From Lethocerus indicus (Eukaryota > Arthropoda > Insecta > Hemiptera > Belostomatidae), in contig JACDQD010000103.1 of the NCBI GenBank assembly GCA_019843655.1, forward strand, positions 6,696,001 through 6,760,000: a DNA stretch of 64,000 bases, given 5' to 3'. The notes under the pieces are model-generated. The model did no database searches. It was not told where the DNA came from and was given only the letters and a program-made list of their open reading frames with translations. The first letter of the stretch is position 1, and every line of letters starts with the position of its first letter. Made by a program: the position numbers and the translations under genes. This document shows positions 24,891 through 36,600 of the stretch, one piece after another.

Positions 24891-26200
24891 TGTATTCAGC
24901 CGAAACGTGTGTAAAAATCTTTTATCTCTGCAGAAATAAATTCTCCCAGATATTGAAAAAACAATATATGAATTCGAGTCTGTTTATGCAACTAATTATT
25001 GAAAAATGTAATTAAATTTTGAAAAGAACATGTGGTATTTTGCATAATATTAAATCGCGACCGCCAACACGTTTTTCTACCGTAGTCCGCAGCCACCCAA
25101 CTTAATTTGCGTTGGCTGTTGTGATGGTTCCGAGATATACGTTCGGCCGACGCAAGATTATTTTAAACTTGTTTCATGAATCATACAGTGTTCCGACTGT
25201 TTTAAGCGTTCCAATAATTTAATTCAGAATGTCTGAGTTCTATTGGAAATAACCATTTATCCGATTAAATTCAACTAATAATCAACAATTAATAGGCGGG
25301 ACAAATAACTGCACTTAGGCGAATGTACAAATCTGCTCTTCACTTAATTTAACGGAAGCATTCATAGAGATAATAGACGCAATAGAGAGAGCGATTGCAA
25401 ACACGGCAATCCCGTTTTTGCCCGACACCCCGTTCAAAATGTAAACTACTCCCGGCCACTTTCTGGAACATCTTTCTGGAAATTGGTCCGTAAAACCTTA
25501 AGCTTAATCCTTTTTATGGCGAATATAAATAGGCGAGCGATCAGAGGGAGCCCCTGTAACTGACATTGAAGTTGGAACGGGTTTTTCTCCCAGTTCATCG
25601 CAACCTTCCATATTTCGCTGAATGTACTTTATTGACACACCGTAATTACCACTTAAATAAAATACAGGATGCGAAATCGTCATAAACTAGACTACTCCAT
25701 ACCATTGTTTCCACTTAAATTGATTATGATTATATGAATTGATTATGATTTCGAGACGAAAATGGTCGTAATTTATGTACAGAAATTCTCGCATCTAAGC
25801 CAATTCTCAACTGAGAAATGAACGCATTATTAAGGAATATATTGGAAAATACTTCATCAATTATTTTTCTGAGTCATGTTTAAGATACAGTGCGTAATAG
25901 TGCAGTGTGGATATCTTAAATGTTTACCAAGATGCTTATAGCCTGCATATATCTGTCAATAAACAAATATTAAAATAAATAAACTGTAAATTCGACGTCG
26001 AACTCATAATTTAATTTAAGCGATTGGTTCAGTGAAACACAATGAAACGGTGAAGGGAAAATCGTCATTAATTATCACGATATGAAACAAATTTTAAATA
26101 AGAGGGAAACATATATGGTAGATAAACCTTGAGATCGGGTAAACCGCAAGTCGTATTTTCAAAATTTAGTAATTCATATTGAAGACTCAGATGTCAGTAT
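24890..26200. other. AT-rich noncoding stretch
   Basis: Holds the TGATTA direct repeat. No frame of 60 codons and no splice pair seen. Confidence 0.65.
25718..25751. repeat. 19-bp direct repeat with TGATTA cores
   Basis: AATTGATTATGAT occurs twice 19 bp apart, giving TGATTA at 25721, 25727 and 25740 and TGATTT at 25746. TGATTA resembles PBC/Hox-type sites. Confidence 0.8.
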
Positions 26201-26900
26201 CTTTGTGTTTACCCTTCGCAGTCACAATAGGACAGGGGACATGTTAACATTAAAAACAAATCGTCCACAGCGGGAGATTCTTGCCGAGAAACTGAATCGG
26301 ACAGCATTAGGGGTATTTATAAAAGCGCGCCCAGCGGGGATCCGACGATTGCAAGAGAACGCAGACGAGAAGTGCATAAATTGGCAATCGCCAAGCCAAG
26401 GGACCCCTCTGCACCCCACTCTTTTGCATTTGAAACGACGACGAAACATACAGTTATGCTCTTTGATCAATTTGCATTTATTAACCTCCGGTTAAAACAT
26501 TTTGGTGTCCGGCGAAAGGAATTCTATTATTCCGCTCGGCTACAACGGCAACGTTTACTAATTCGAGTTGCTCAACTCGGAAATTTGTCAAATATTTAAA
26601 ACGGGCGGCTAATTGAAAATTGTTAAGACAGAAATAAAAGATACCACATTTAAAACCGCGCATATATTTTAGGCTGGTACAAGGGGCAATTACGCGCGCC
26701 TTTGGTTATAAGATTTTTATTTTTCAGGCCTGCTTGGATGCCGCTATTTTTTACCCGCTGTACCTTGGGGGCACGCCGTAATTGACTCCTAATTCTCAAC
26801 GCGGGATTATTCGGTGGCATAAATAATTATCTTATCCTCGTGTTATTTCTCCGATCGGGATTTCGTCGAACAGCCGTTCAGATCTATATTCGGAGAAAAC
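26200..26900. promoter_or_regulatory. CpG-rich patch with a strong 3'-splice-like site
   Basis: AAGATTTTTATTTTTCAG ends at 26727 and is followed by 50 nt open in all three frames up to a weak GTAATT donor at 26778. Frames on both strands (60-96 codons) overlap at 26205-26663. Either a very small plus-strand exon or a regulatory patch. Confidence 0.25.
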
Positions 26901-27635
26901 ATGAAAATTAAAAACGCTCCAATAATCTGGCTGTTGATGGCAGCAATCAGACATAGCTATGGTCTATAATAGCAGATGAAATCCTTATGCATCGTTCTGG
27001 GCATTTGTCACACCAGATTGGCCTGGATTTTATAGCCAGAAGACATTCAGTTGTCTAAACAAATCTAGTGTCTCTACCACTCGACGACTGTGTATCACTC
27101 TATGAGCAATGTTTCCTCTGCAATTGACAATGATACAATTGATCGCAATTCGATTTATAACATTAAACCAAGTACTACCGTTCATATAACTGATGATAAC
27201 TTCAAAATGTTAAGCATTGAACAGTTGGGAATATATGTAAGAAGGGGACTGATGAAACGACTGGAAGAGAGCGTGCCTTACACGCTATATCGAAATAAAA
27301 TGACTGCCGGCACCTTGAACCCTTCGCGGTTCGGAATTAAAGGTAAAAAAGGAGCCAAAAGGGGGAAAACAAAACGAAGTAAATCCCCCGGGGATGTAAA
27401 ATAAAACCTGGACCTGATAAAATGAAATAAAAACGAATCGCATCATATTACAGCTTACTCATTCATGGGCCACAGCAATTTATCGTTCGGGGATTTGTGA
27501 CGACCTTGAGATATCTGACTCATTCGATGTGAAGCTGCCAAAACGATTTCCTGCACCACATTCTTGTCCATTTAAGTTTCCAACTTTATGATTTATACCC
27601 ACAGTTTATGTACTAAATACATATATACACACACA

Positions 27636-27677
<42 letters not shown>

Positions 27678-28100
27678 GAGCATATGTTTTAACACTTCTA
27701 TCGGTGTTATTTCCACCACTTCGCGTTTCTATATAAATGTTGCACGGACCCATATTTATGATCTACAACAGCCGTTCAGCGACCTTAACGAGTCCCTACT
27801 TCGTGAGTGTGTATTGATAATTTCAAACTTACAACGTAATTCCAATGTATTACCAAAATATGACAATTGATTTTTCATTTTTAAATTCATGCCAAACAAA
27901 AATTTTCCGCAAGCTTGAACTAACACCTGTCAAATAGTATAATTAATTTTAAAATGAGGTTAGGAAGGACGCCCAAAAGTCAGCTCTATTCTTAAAACTA
28001 ACAAGCGAGAGGGGACTGCACACCTCGGAGATAACAATATTCGAAGCCTTCGCAAAAACCCAATAACACTTAAGAGTATTAAAACTCTTTCTGTCGAGAG
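26900..28100. other. noncoding, one lysine-rich ORF, compound microsatellite
   Basis: An ATG at 27102 opens 100 codons ending at 27404 with a basic tail (G-K-K-G-A-K-R-G-K-T-K-R-S-K). AATAAA-like sequences follow. No domain is recognised and the length is within chance. Confidence 0.4.
27638..27671. repeat. (TA)n microsatellite with an AC lead-in
   Basis: Short ACACACAC run (about 27626-27636) passes into a pure TA run, a compound microsatellite. Confidence 0.97.
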
Positions 28101-28960
28101 CAGAATCCGGTAACCATTAGCGTTGGGGCCCAAGCGCGGAGCCCATTCTCCGGGGAATTAACCGTCTTATTAATTCGGATCAGCCGCTCCCATTAACATT
28201 TTTCACGGGGAGGCGACTCCCCATTACCGCGGGGGACCGACCTCCGATCCGTTACGCCTTTATATGCGCTCCGCCATCGAGTAAATTCTGAATTCTCAGA
28301 CGTTTATTGGAGCACGCCGGGCGTGTTAATATCGGACGGGGCAAGGGGGCCAGCTCTCGGACCCGCGCCGCCTAATTATGCCCGCCCCAACCCGACGGTC
28401 ACCGGCTATGGTCAGCAATCCGAAAACCGAGGCCCCATATATCAGATTCCGCCTCCAGATATTCAAAAGCGTACTTTAATGTACGCCAATGTCTCTTTTA
28501 ATATTCGACAGTCGGAGAATTCAAAACGGGCGAACTCACCTCGATAAGTCAGCAATTGAATAAGGAATATTAACCCATCGTATATATTACTTCGTGACAT
28601 TTCCAAGCGCATTATACGAGCGTAAGATTTATGAATATATACGTGCTTAAATTTCATTGGTATAATTAAAGTCAAAGTATCGGATTTGGTCACAATGTAA
28701 TTGCCGGTAATGAAAAATATCAACGATAATGGCTGGAAAAGTTCGGCTGTTAACTATTCAGTATTTATTAATCATAACATTCGTGACGATAAAATTCCGT
28801 TATCCCGGTTTCTCCGGGAGATAGATAAACCGCTCGTTATGTACCGTATTAAATGCCGCGTTTCCATTTTGGGAAATGTCCTTCGACGGGAAAAGATGAA
28901 AGTTGACAGTTCTGCATACGGATTATCGGGAGGAATTGTACAGCGGTAAGCGGTAATCAG
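28100..28960. promoter_or_regulatory. CpG-rich block, candidate regulatory element
   Basis: Contains TTAATTCGGATC-like homeodomain-type sequence (about 28170), a GGGGAG-gcga-CTCCCC hairpin at 28207-28222, and CCCGACGG steps. A GTGAGTTCG donor-like site at 28538 (minus) has no credible acceptor. Confidence 0.35.
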
Positions 28961-29640
28961 CCGACTATTGTATGTTGATACGACTTAAAGAAGCCTGGAT
29001 ACTGCGGTTCGTGTGGGATAAGCCACTTAAAAAAACGAAAGAAAATTATAACTAATAATAATGTCAAGAACCAAAAACACTTGCAGGGTAACAGCGGAGT
29101 GACAGTTTTAACAGGTAGCCATAAAAGCGAGCTGAGTGCAGAATATGGTAGGCGGAAAACATAAATCACATTACGCTACTATTATCATTCCATTTAAAGG
29201 TATACTATTTGCACTATAGTTTATTTTCGGAGCCATTCTACTAATTTATACAGTCAAACCATACGGATTAAACTAACACCGGCCCCCTTTCAGTGGAAGG
29301 CGAACACTTAATACGGTATTTCCGCCGGTAAAAATACCGATGCCGGTTTCGAGAATGGCCGAAATAAAATTGGCAAAAGCCGAAAAGGGGGAATTTCTTT
29401 TGGACAGTTAAATGTCGCCTTTATTGTGCCCCTGATGAGAGGGCGTTAGTGTTCACTTTATGCAAATTGGGCCTCAGTCGACAGAGAGCGAGGGGACCAT
29501 TGGGCTGCCGGGACGATGGCGACGCACCGGGCTCATTACCTCTATTAACATAATTCCCTTATAATGGTCCCCACCCACACGAACACACCTATCCGAGAGA
29601 GCCCTATATCCAGTTCCGCGAATCCATGTTAGTTCAACTG
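28960..29640. other. noncoding between CpG block and LINE remnant
   Basis: A GC-rich patch at 29280-29560; no further LINE sequence could be recognised in it. Confidence 0.5.
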
Positions 29641-29922
29641 AGTACTGGTTCTAGATAATAAACAATATTGACCTCAAGCAACAAACTCAAAATCTACAAA
29701 GCCATATTGAAATCGACGCGGTTATTCGGCATAGAACTATTGGGTTCCACCACCGAGACATCCAACATCGCTCGCATCCGGAGATTCCGTTCGAAAGTCC
29801 TTCGAGCCATCATTAATGCTCCCCGGTATGTTTCTAATCACACCGTTCACCATGACCTCGACATACCGACAGTTGACGAATTTATAATTTCCCGGTTCCT
29901 TAAAGGTTCCGATACGATATAG
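29640..29922 (+). mobile_element. Jockey-clade non-LTR retrotransposon remnant (ORF2, C-terminal to the RT core)
   Basis: From 29668 an 84-codon stretch stays open to a TAG at 29920-29922. It carries the signature that follows the catalytic core of arthropod Jockey-type reverse transcriptases: S-N-K-L-x-I-Y-K-A-I-L-K (residues 4-15), G-I-E-L-L-G (21-26), R-F-R-S-K-V-L-R-A-I-I-N-A-P (39-52), and H-H-D-L-D-I-P-T-V (61-69). A W-F-like start just upstream (29646 on) fits the same family after one frame change, so the 5' edge is degenerate. The endonuclease, the RT catalytic motifs and any 3' tail are not detectable nearby, so this is a truncated, inactive relic. It lies antisense to the minus-strand exons, 464 bp from the donor side of exon 30386-30489. 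Assignment to Jockey is from recalled family motifs; the exact subfamily is not determinable. Confidence 0.85.
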
Positions 29923-30315
29923 GTTGAGTGTACAATAAATTTAAATGAAAAAACTATACTATACTACAGGACACAGAGAAGAAGTAGATACAAAGCCCAC
30001 ACTGCGTTTCAGAGTACAATATTGTAAGTACCTACTGCAGTTCCATCCAATATTCAATTCGCCATGAAGACGCTTCGTCTGAAAACTACTAACAAATCTA
30101 AGATTTCTGAAATATGCAATCGGAAACGATTGTAGAATACTGTTATTGAACGGTGTATTTGTTCTCATGGGAAAAATAAGAATTCTTAAAATTTGGCTAA
30201 TAGCCGGCCTATCGGTTACGGTCGGTCGGTCAACACCTCCGCCAGTCGGTGGACCGGTACAGGTCACCGCGACAAATTGAAACTCGTTTAGAAAGAACGA
30301 GGAAGGGTGAAAGAA
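29923..30315. other. noncoding between LINE remnant and exon
   Basis: No recognisable continuation of the LINE. A GTCGGTCGGTC run lies at about 30219-30230. Confidence 0.5.
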
Positions 30316-30350
30316 GATAGATAGAGATAGAGAGAGAGAGAGAGAGAGAA
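30316..30350. repeat. (GATA/GA)n simple repeat
   Basis: GATAGATAGAGATAG passes into a GA run. In the minus-strand transcript it would be a CT-rich tract starting 36 bp after the donor of exon 30386-30489, close enough to act as a splicing regulator binding tract, though that is inference. Confidence 0.93.
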
Positions 30351-30385
30351 AATGAAAAAACTAGCGGTCGAGCAGTGTAGTTTAC

Positions 30386-30489
30386 CTGGGCAGTCGGGCC
30401 GATGACGGCTCCGGCATCTACTGGGGCCTCACGCTCAGGCAACCCCTTCGATACGCTCACCCTTCTGATGCGGCTGACATCACGTTTAT
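30386..30489 (-). CDS. internal coding exon, unidentified protein (phase 1 in, phase 0 out)
   Basis: Reading the minus strand, a TTTTGTACTGTTTGCAG acceptor is followed by a 104-nt GC-rich segment ending in CAG before a GTAAAC donor. Only one of the three frames is open; the other two hit stops quickly. The exon starts with two bases that finish a split codon, then 34 codons. Key residues are K-R-D-V-S, then R-I-R-R-V-S-V-S-K-G (a basophilic-kinase-like R-R-x-S site), then an acidic/proline part P-E-R-E-A-P-V-D-A and G-P-T-A-Q. There is no signal peptide or membrane segment. Both flanks are AT-rich, with a GA/CT simple repeat 36 bp past the donor. The composition suggests a disordered linker of a larger regulatory, cytoplasmic or nuclear protein. 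I do not recognise the family. The exon call rests on splice borders and frame, not on homology. Confidence 0.72.
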
Positions 30490-33150
30490 CTGCAAACAGT
30501 ACAAAAATAATAATCAATTAAAAATCGTTAAGCGACATCAAGTATTATACTAAGCACTATATTGAATTCTAAGCGTTAATGATAATATTGATAATCATCA
30601 AGTGTTGATAAATATAACGGACGTTTTCACACTCATTAACCAAATCTAATTTATTTTGTTGAAAAACGTGATTTCAGATTATTATTCTTCAGAAGACAGA
30701 CAGTTCTAAACCTGTCGTGTTTATATTTAAATCATTATCTATCCAAGATACATAGGTACATTTATAAACGAATTCATTTGCCAGCAATCCCCATCGGCAC
30801 TACTAGTCCTACCATCATTGTAAGATTAATATTCTTGTATATTCATACAGATCTATTAATAAATACTGAAGTAACTACTGAGTATAATCTTATCGACAAA
30901 ACACGGCATGACACGACAGTCAAGATTGTATTAACAGACGCATTATAGATAGAATATAAACGACTGTTCGATGGTGCTCGTCCTTTGATGTTAGGCGAGT
31001 CTAATTTCAACGGGAGTGGAAAGTGATGGTTCTAAACGAGTTCCATAGGTCAGTGGGCGACCCTGATTTTGCACGGGGCAGTCAGATATTTTTTCCCAAC
31101 CCGCTTTCTGACTAAACACTCATGTTAAAAATGTTATTGTTTATAAACTTAATAGGAACAAACGCGGTTAACATTCCGTACACCTATGCACATTTTAGAG
31201 TTTCTATCAAATGAATCAGATGAATGAAATATTTATGATAATTATGTAAAAAAATAATTACATCCTTAATAATTATCCTGCATGGTATGCTTCTAGCGTA
31301 TAACCATACGATCGGAGGGAAAACTATAAAATTCGTTTAATAATTTTAATGAAATACTGCCGAGCCCAAAGAAGTTTATTACTTATAAAATTTTACGACG
31401 TCTTAATGGAACATTATTCTGTATTTATTTGCCCAAGTAAAAGATAATATATAATTATAATATATAACCATTGATGATGAAATGAATGACGTAAGAATTT
31501 ACGCCGTATTAACAGACAAAATTCGGATCACTATAATCATTTTACACATGTTCATTATATGATATCTGTAAATTGTAAATCTAAACCAACCGTAATATTG
31601 GCGAAAATAATCATTATCTTTACCCCGAATCAAACATTCCCCGCAACCAGAGAGAGAATATACGCAATAATGCCTTGGCGAAGAGTTTAATTATTTAGAG
31701 GCTAGCGTGTGGATTAAATGAGAAGTAAGAAAGGTTTATTTTGCTCGGTGTCGACCTTCGAATCTCTCACCTTGAGACCGTACTTTTTTTTCGGCAACCA
31801 TTATATAATGCACTGAGATATGGCACCTTGTCAGACGGATTTAATAGCTTCTTAATAACTTTACTATTTAAACTCTTATATTTAAGCCCGAGAGCTTATT
31901 TTATTTTCCTTTGTCCGCCTTAAACTTTTCAATATTCATATGATAATGAGCCCCACTTTACTGACAATTTTCAGTCCGAATTTTGGTCAGTCATTTAGGC
32001 ATTTGTGTTGGATGACAAGAGGGCTCGTAAAGCGCCGCAGGCAAATTCTCTTATGATGATTTCTCCGTCGTAAGGAATTATTTCGACACAATGTATTAGT
32101 TAGATTAGTCGCATACAATAATGTACGTTTTTCCAATATAAATGATGTTTAATCTGTTCAAGATTCAAGCGTCGATCCCGTCAACAAAACCAGTCTGTTC
32201 AGCCAGTGTCGAGAAGGAATATATATTTTTATCAATCATCACATTGTTACGGAACACAATACCGAGCTGAACAATAGTCAAATAGTGAGTGTACGAGCTT
32301 CGTTCGTGCTCAATATAATTAGTAATGAATAAACAAGACACGTTAACACCGAGTTGCTATATACTAAGCTATGCTGGATAGTGAATTCAGAAATTTCTTG
32401 CGATCTCCACCTCGTTTCACCGCAACCTACCCCAATTATATAAGGTCATCAGGCACTACTTATGTGAATATATATGAGGGGATAAATATACATTTATATA
32501 ATGCGCTCTCCGCATTATATGGAGAGCAACATTGTTATGGAATAAACTACGGTACTACCAAGTTCTAGGGAGTATATTTTTCTATTTATGGAAACATCTT
32601 TATCATTTATTCGAATCATATTTGCCATCGCACGGTTCTATCCTGTACTTGGCAAGGAATACGCAGTACGACCACACCTCATTCGAGTTCCTCAAGGTCA
32701 ACCATCAGCTGGAGAGATATAAGGTTTACCAATTGCTACCGCTATCTAACACCGTTTATGTTATTTCAATAAAATAGATTTGTGGTCATTTTCATGGTAG
32801 TAGGTTAAAAGTATCCATCGATTTCAACTATCTGAGGATGCGAGTGGGAATTCGAATTTATTAACCCGAGTAAATTTTTAATTGAAAGAAAAATGATATA
32901 CGAAAAATCGGTAGAATTACGCACTAAAGTGGAGTTTCTTCACTACATTAATTCACTGATCTATTGCTAGTGAATGTGGGGAGAACCCGAAATCGGTCTA
33001 GTATAAAACCAAATTTGCGAACAAATATGCACAAACTTCGTGCATGGGATTTTGAATAATGAGTGGGATATACCATCGCACGAATCCCACAGAGAGAATT
33101 GCAATCCCGCGCTCAGTTTAATCTGGAATTAATCCATTTCAAACATTGGG
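30490..33150. other. AT-rich noncoding stretch (putative intron)
   Basis: CpG-poor relative to the rest. Holds the double hairpin at 32.5 kb. Frames of 60-81 codons at 31741-31923 and 32371-32777 are without support. Confidence 0.6.
32496..32527. other. overlapping inverted repeats (alternative hairpins)
   Basis: Perfect 10-bp arms ATATAATGCG (32496-32505) and CGCATTATAT (32511-32520) around a 5-base loop overlap a second pair, GCTCTCC (32505-32511) and GGAGAGC (32521-32527). The two structures are mutually exclusive. Confidence 0.85.
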
Positions 33151-33646
33151 AGAAACAGTGTTACGATGAGAAAACCAGATCTGTCTAGGCCGTGGACTCA
33201 GAATCCATTTGTACGGCCAGGAGGAATAGGAACGGAAAGACCGTTAATGCAGATGGGTCGGGGAAGGGAACGGTTCGCTCCGAAGATGATAGAGGGTGGG
33301 ACCTTAGGAGTCGTGTCCTCTGGCGGCGTGAACGGAGATCTCCGTGACGGAAACCGGCGATGTTTTAAAAAGAAGAAAAACTTTTAAAAAACGGGTCGGG
33401 GAACACCGGCCACTTTCTCCCAGAGCTAACGGTCGCCTCCACACGGCGGCCGTTTCCCAGTTCGGCCCTGGGACACTCGTCGCGAACCCCTATTCTTCGT
33501 CCTCAAACGACAAATATGAGCATACTCGATATCGGCACCGAGTACAGTCAACGCTCAAGGAATTATGACTTTATCATGAACAATAAAACTGGTAATTCAG
33601 ATATTTCAGTATTTACCGCAATTTTTAATATTATAAAAGGTAAATA

Positions 33647-33696
<50 letters not shown>

Positions 33697-36600
33697 GTGT
33701 AATACGACCTGGGCGGAATCCGAAAAAACCTAGCTCTCTATTAGTATAAGGTAAAAGTAAATTTATAGCTACTTAAAACAAATAGTTCCTAGTTGTGGGG
33801 GGATTTTTGGGCACGAGATTTTGGAGACGCGGAATTTCTAGCTATAGTTATTCAGGATAAGTGCTAATTTTTCTAGAATATTTGTTTAGGTAAAACTGTA
33901 AACTATATTGACAGTACATTATTTTAATAGAAACGCCTCCTTTCTCTTTTTCCGGGCGTCTCGCCATTCCCCGTTTATTCGTATCCATCAGCAGGTGAAT
34001 GCAGAACTCCTGACTGAGGTGCGAACCTGGCGGTGTATCGCAGAAGCGGTATAGACAGGTTGTTTATCTAGTTTGTCAATTATCGGAGAAGGGATCGATG
34101 GCAGAGGATTTTGCCCCAAGGCACCCATTAAACCTGGTTAATGGCGGTTTCACCTTGGCCCAGAGTGGGGCTACCGCCGGTAAACGCGATTATCCTCCCC
34201 CCTCATGCTATTATTTATATATTAAGAGATAGGTTGGGACAAATTCATTTTTCGAATGGCTTGCGGCTAAGTTTATATTAAATGAATAGGGCCTAAACCA
34301 CATTTTCGAAGGTGTATGTGGAGAGAATAAAACGTATAAAAAAGTATAAAAAAAAAAGATACGCAACAACTAATGGGACTTTCGATCAAATTTGAAAAAC
34401 ATTGTTATATAAATCAGTTTTTAACCATTTTCTGTTTTTTCTACCGAGGTCAAAGCATGCAAATTGTCGCCCGCATGTGGCAATATATGACTTATATTGA
34501 CTGAATTACAGACTGGTCTGCATCGCTGTTAGTTTCGTTTTAGTGTGATGCATGAAATACTACTACGCCGTCACCGGGGATAAATGGTCGGGTTGAGAGC
34601 AATACCTCAATTTACAGCCTACTTCAGTGGACCACAAACACGCGCTGTTACACATAAACCTCCCCTCCGACATCGGTTAGGAGGGACTCTTGTGACATAG
34701 AGTGTGACACGCGACCCATTTTATCCTTTCGAAGGGTTTCATAACCTCCTTTAATTCCAAACCGCTAATAGCCAATTACTAACCCCGGGCGGTTTCCCCT
34801 CCCTCGGAGCGCTCCAAGAATTGCGCAATCTTCAGAACCCAACACCGGGCTACTAATGTAATAAAATATTCGGTTCCTTCTTTCCCAGAAGCGGGGGGAG
34901 GGGTGGAGAGAAGACAAAAAACTTTCGCCGCCCATTAAGTTACGGCCTTCTTAATTTAAATACGCCCGGTTCATTAGGGAACGTTTTCTCCTGCGTTAGG
35001 ACCCCTAAAAAAGTAAGCTGATCGGATAACGTAATTATTCGTAGATTAATTGTTTTGTAACACCGATAATTTAATAATTATTATAGACCCTAATTTTTAT
35101 GCAACATTCCTGTTATCTGATTCCAGGAAAAAATTAATGTATTGCCTATTCTATTCTACCTACTAGCTACTTTATTTATTTAATTTGAATCCCTCGCTTG
35201 GATAATCAAATTGTTTGTGAATACTAAAATAAAAGTTTTAATTTGTGCATTAGAGCAATCGACGGGCGGAACGACGAAAAATAAATTCATGATATGGTCA
35301 CAAATTCCTAACCGCATTCTTTGAAATTGCATATACACCTTCGGTATAAAATTTCGTACGTTGATCCTTTATTTGTAAACGAACATTAGTATAACGGGAT
35401 TGTGAGCGCGATACTCTGTTTTTTGAGACCTCGAAGTGCGGCACTCAAGAATAAATTTTGCTAAGGGAGGTCACAAGAATTTACAATATGCCTACATGTA
35501 TAACGCGTATGAAATTACGGGAGTAAAGAATCAGAGCTAGAATAACAGTTCGTTTTCACGATAGATCGGGGCTGTACTGGGAGAGTCAGGGAGCCTGAAA
35601 AAATATTCTAGAAAAACCGACGAGCCAGGTATGAAATATTAATAGGTATCAGCTCGTCAACTTAATGGGGCTCAAATACTTCTGTTCGATCGAAGAAACG
35701 GCCCTTCCCCCCATTAGAACTGGGGACCAATTTTTTCACTTGAGAGACTCGTGATTTTCCGACGGGGAATAAAATAAAATTTAAAACAAGAAAAAATGGA
35801 GGGGGAAATAAATAAGAAGAAACCGGAGGCGGTCGTGTAGAGTGAAGCATGACTCATGAGTCCGGGGGCTCACCGACTACCGGATGATTATTTCGCATCC
35901 CTATTAATTATTCATTTCTACGCCGGGTCTATTCCGGGCCGTTCCTCTGCCATCTTCTAACGGTCCTTCGACCGCTTTGCGGAATTACAAGCCGGAGAGA
36001 GACGCTTACACCAAATCACCTGCCGATGGGTCCAGATTGAACACCGAGCGATAGTGTAGGACAGAACTTTCGATGCGTTCGCCATCACATTTGGGTTGAG
36101 AGGTATTGATGTATGATTACACATGGGGTGTTAGTAAAGTAAATCAAAGGAAGGAAGAACTTTTTTTACTACTAAAAATGTTGTCTATTTTTCCTAACGA
36201 CTTTACATTTACATATTTAAGATTTTTGTTTTCAGTTTCCGTCTAGTCTAATCTAAATCTGTGCGATAACAAATATTCAAAAACTAAATTATAAATTTTT
36301 CGTCTACAAATATAAAGTCTTGGTTGCAGGACCTATGAAATTAGGTTGGATGAATACTGGAACGACGGGACTCTCCAACGCTTCAAGAAACTCGGCGGCT
36401 GCCTAGGCAAAATTATAGACTTTACTATACTAGACACGCTATATTAATTTGAAACAGGGAAGATATAAGGTTGTTTGGGAGTTGAGCCGAGAGTGGCGGT
36501 CTGGGTGCATCAATGAAGCCCCACCCCTGAGACACCACCTAATGCACCACTCACTGGAGTCATTAGCCCGGGGCTCCGGCCCAGACTTAACTTCTAATGA

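Noticed and set aside
27102..27404. 100-codon ATG frame with lysine-rich tail
   Set aside because: Basic tail comes from A-rich sequence; no homology recognised and length within chance.
35560..35594. Minus-strand exon after an ATATTTTTTCAG acceptor
   Set aside because: No donor of reasonable quality before stops; peptide not recognised.
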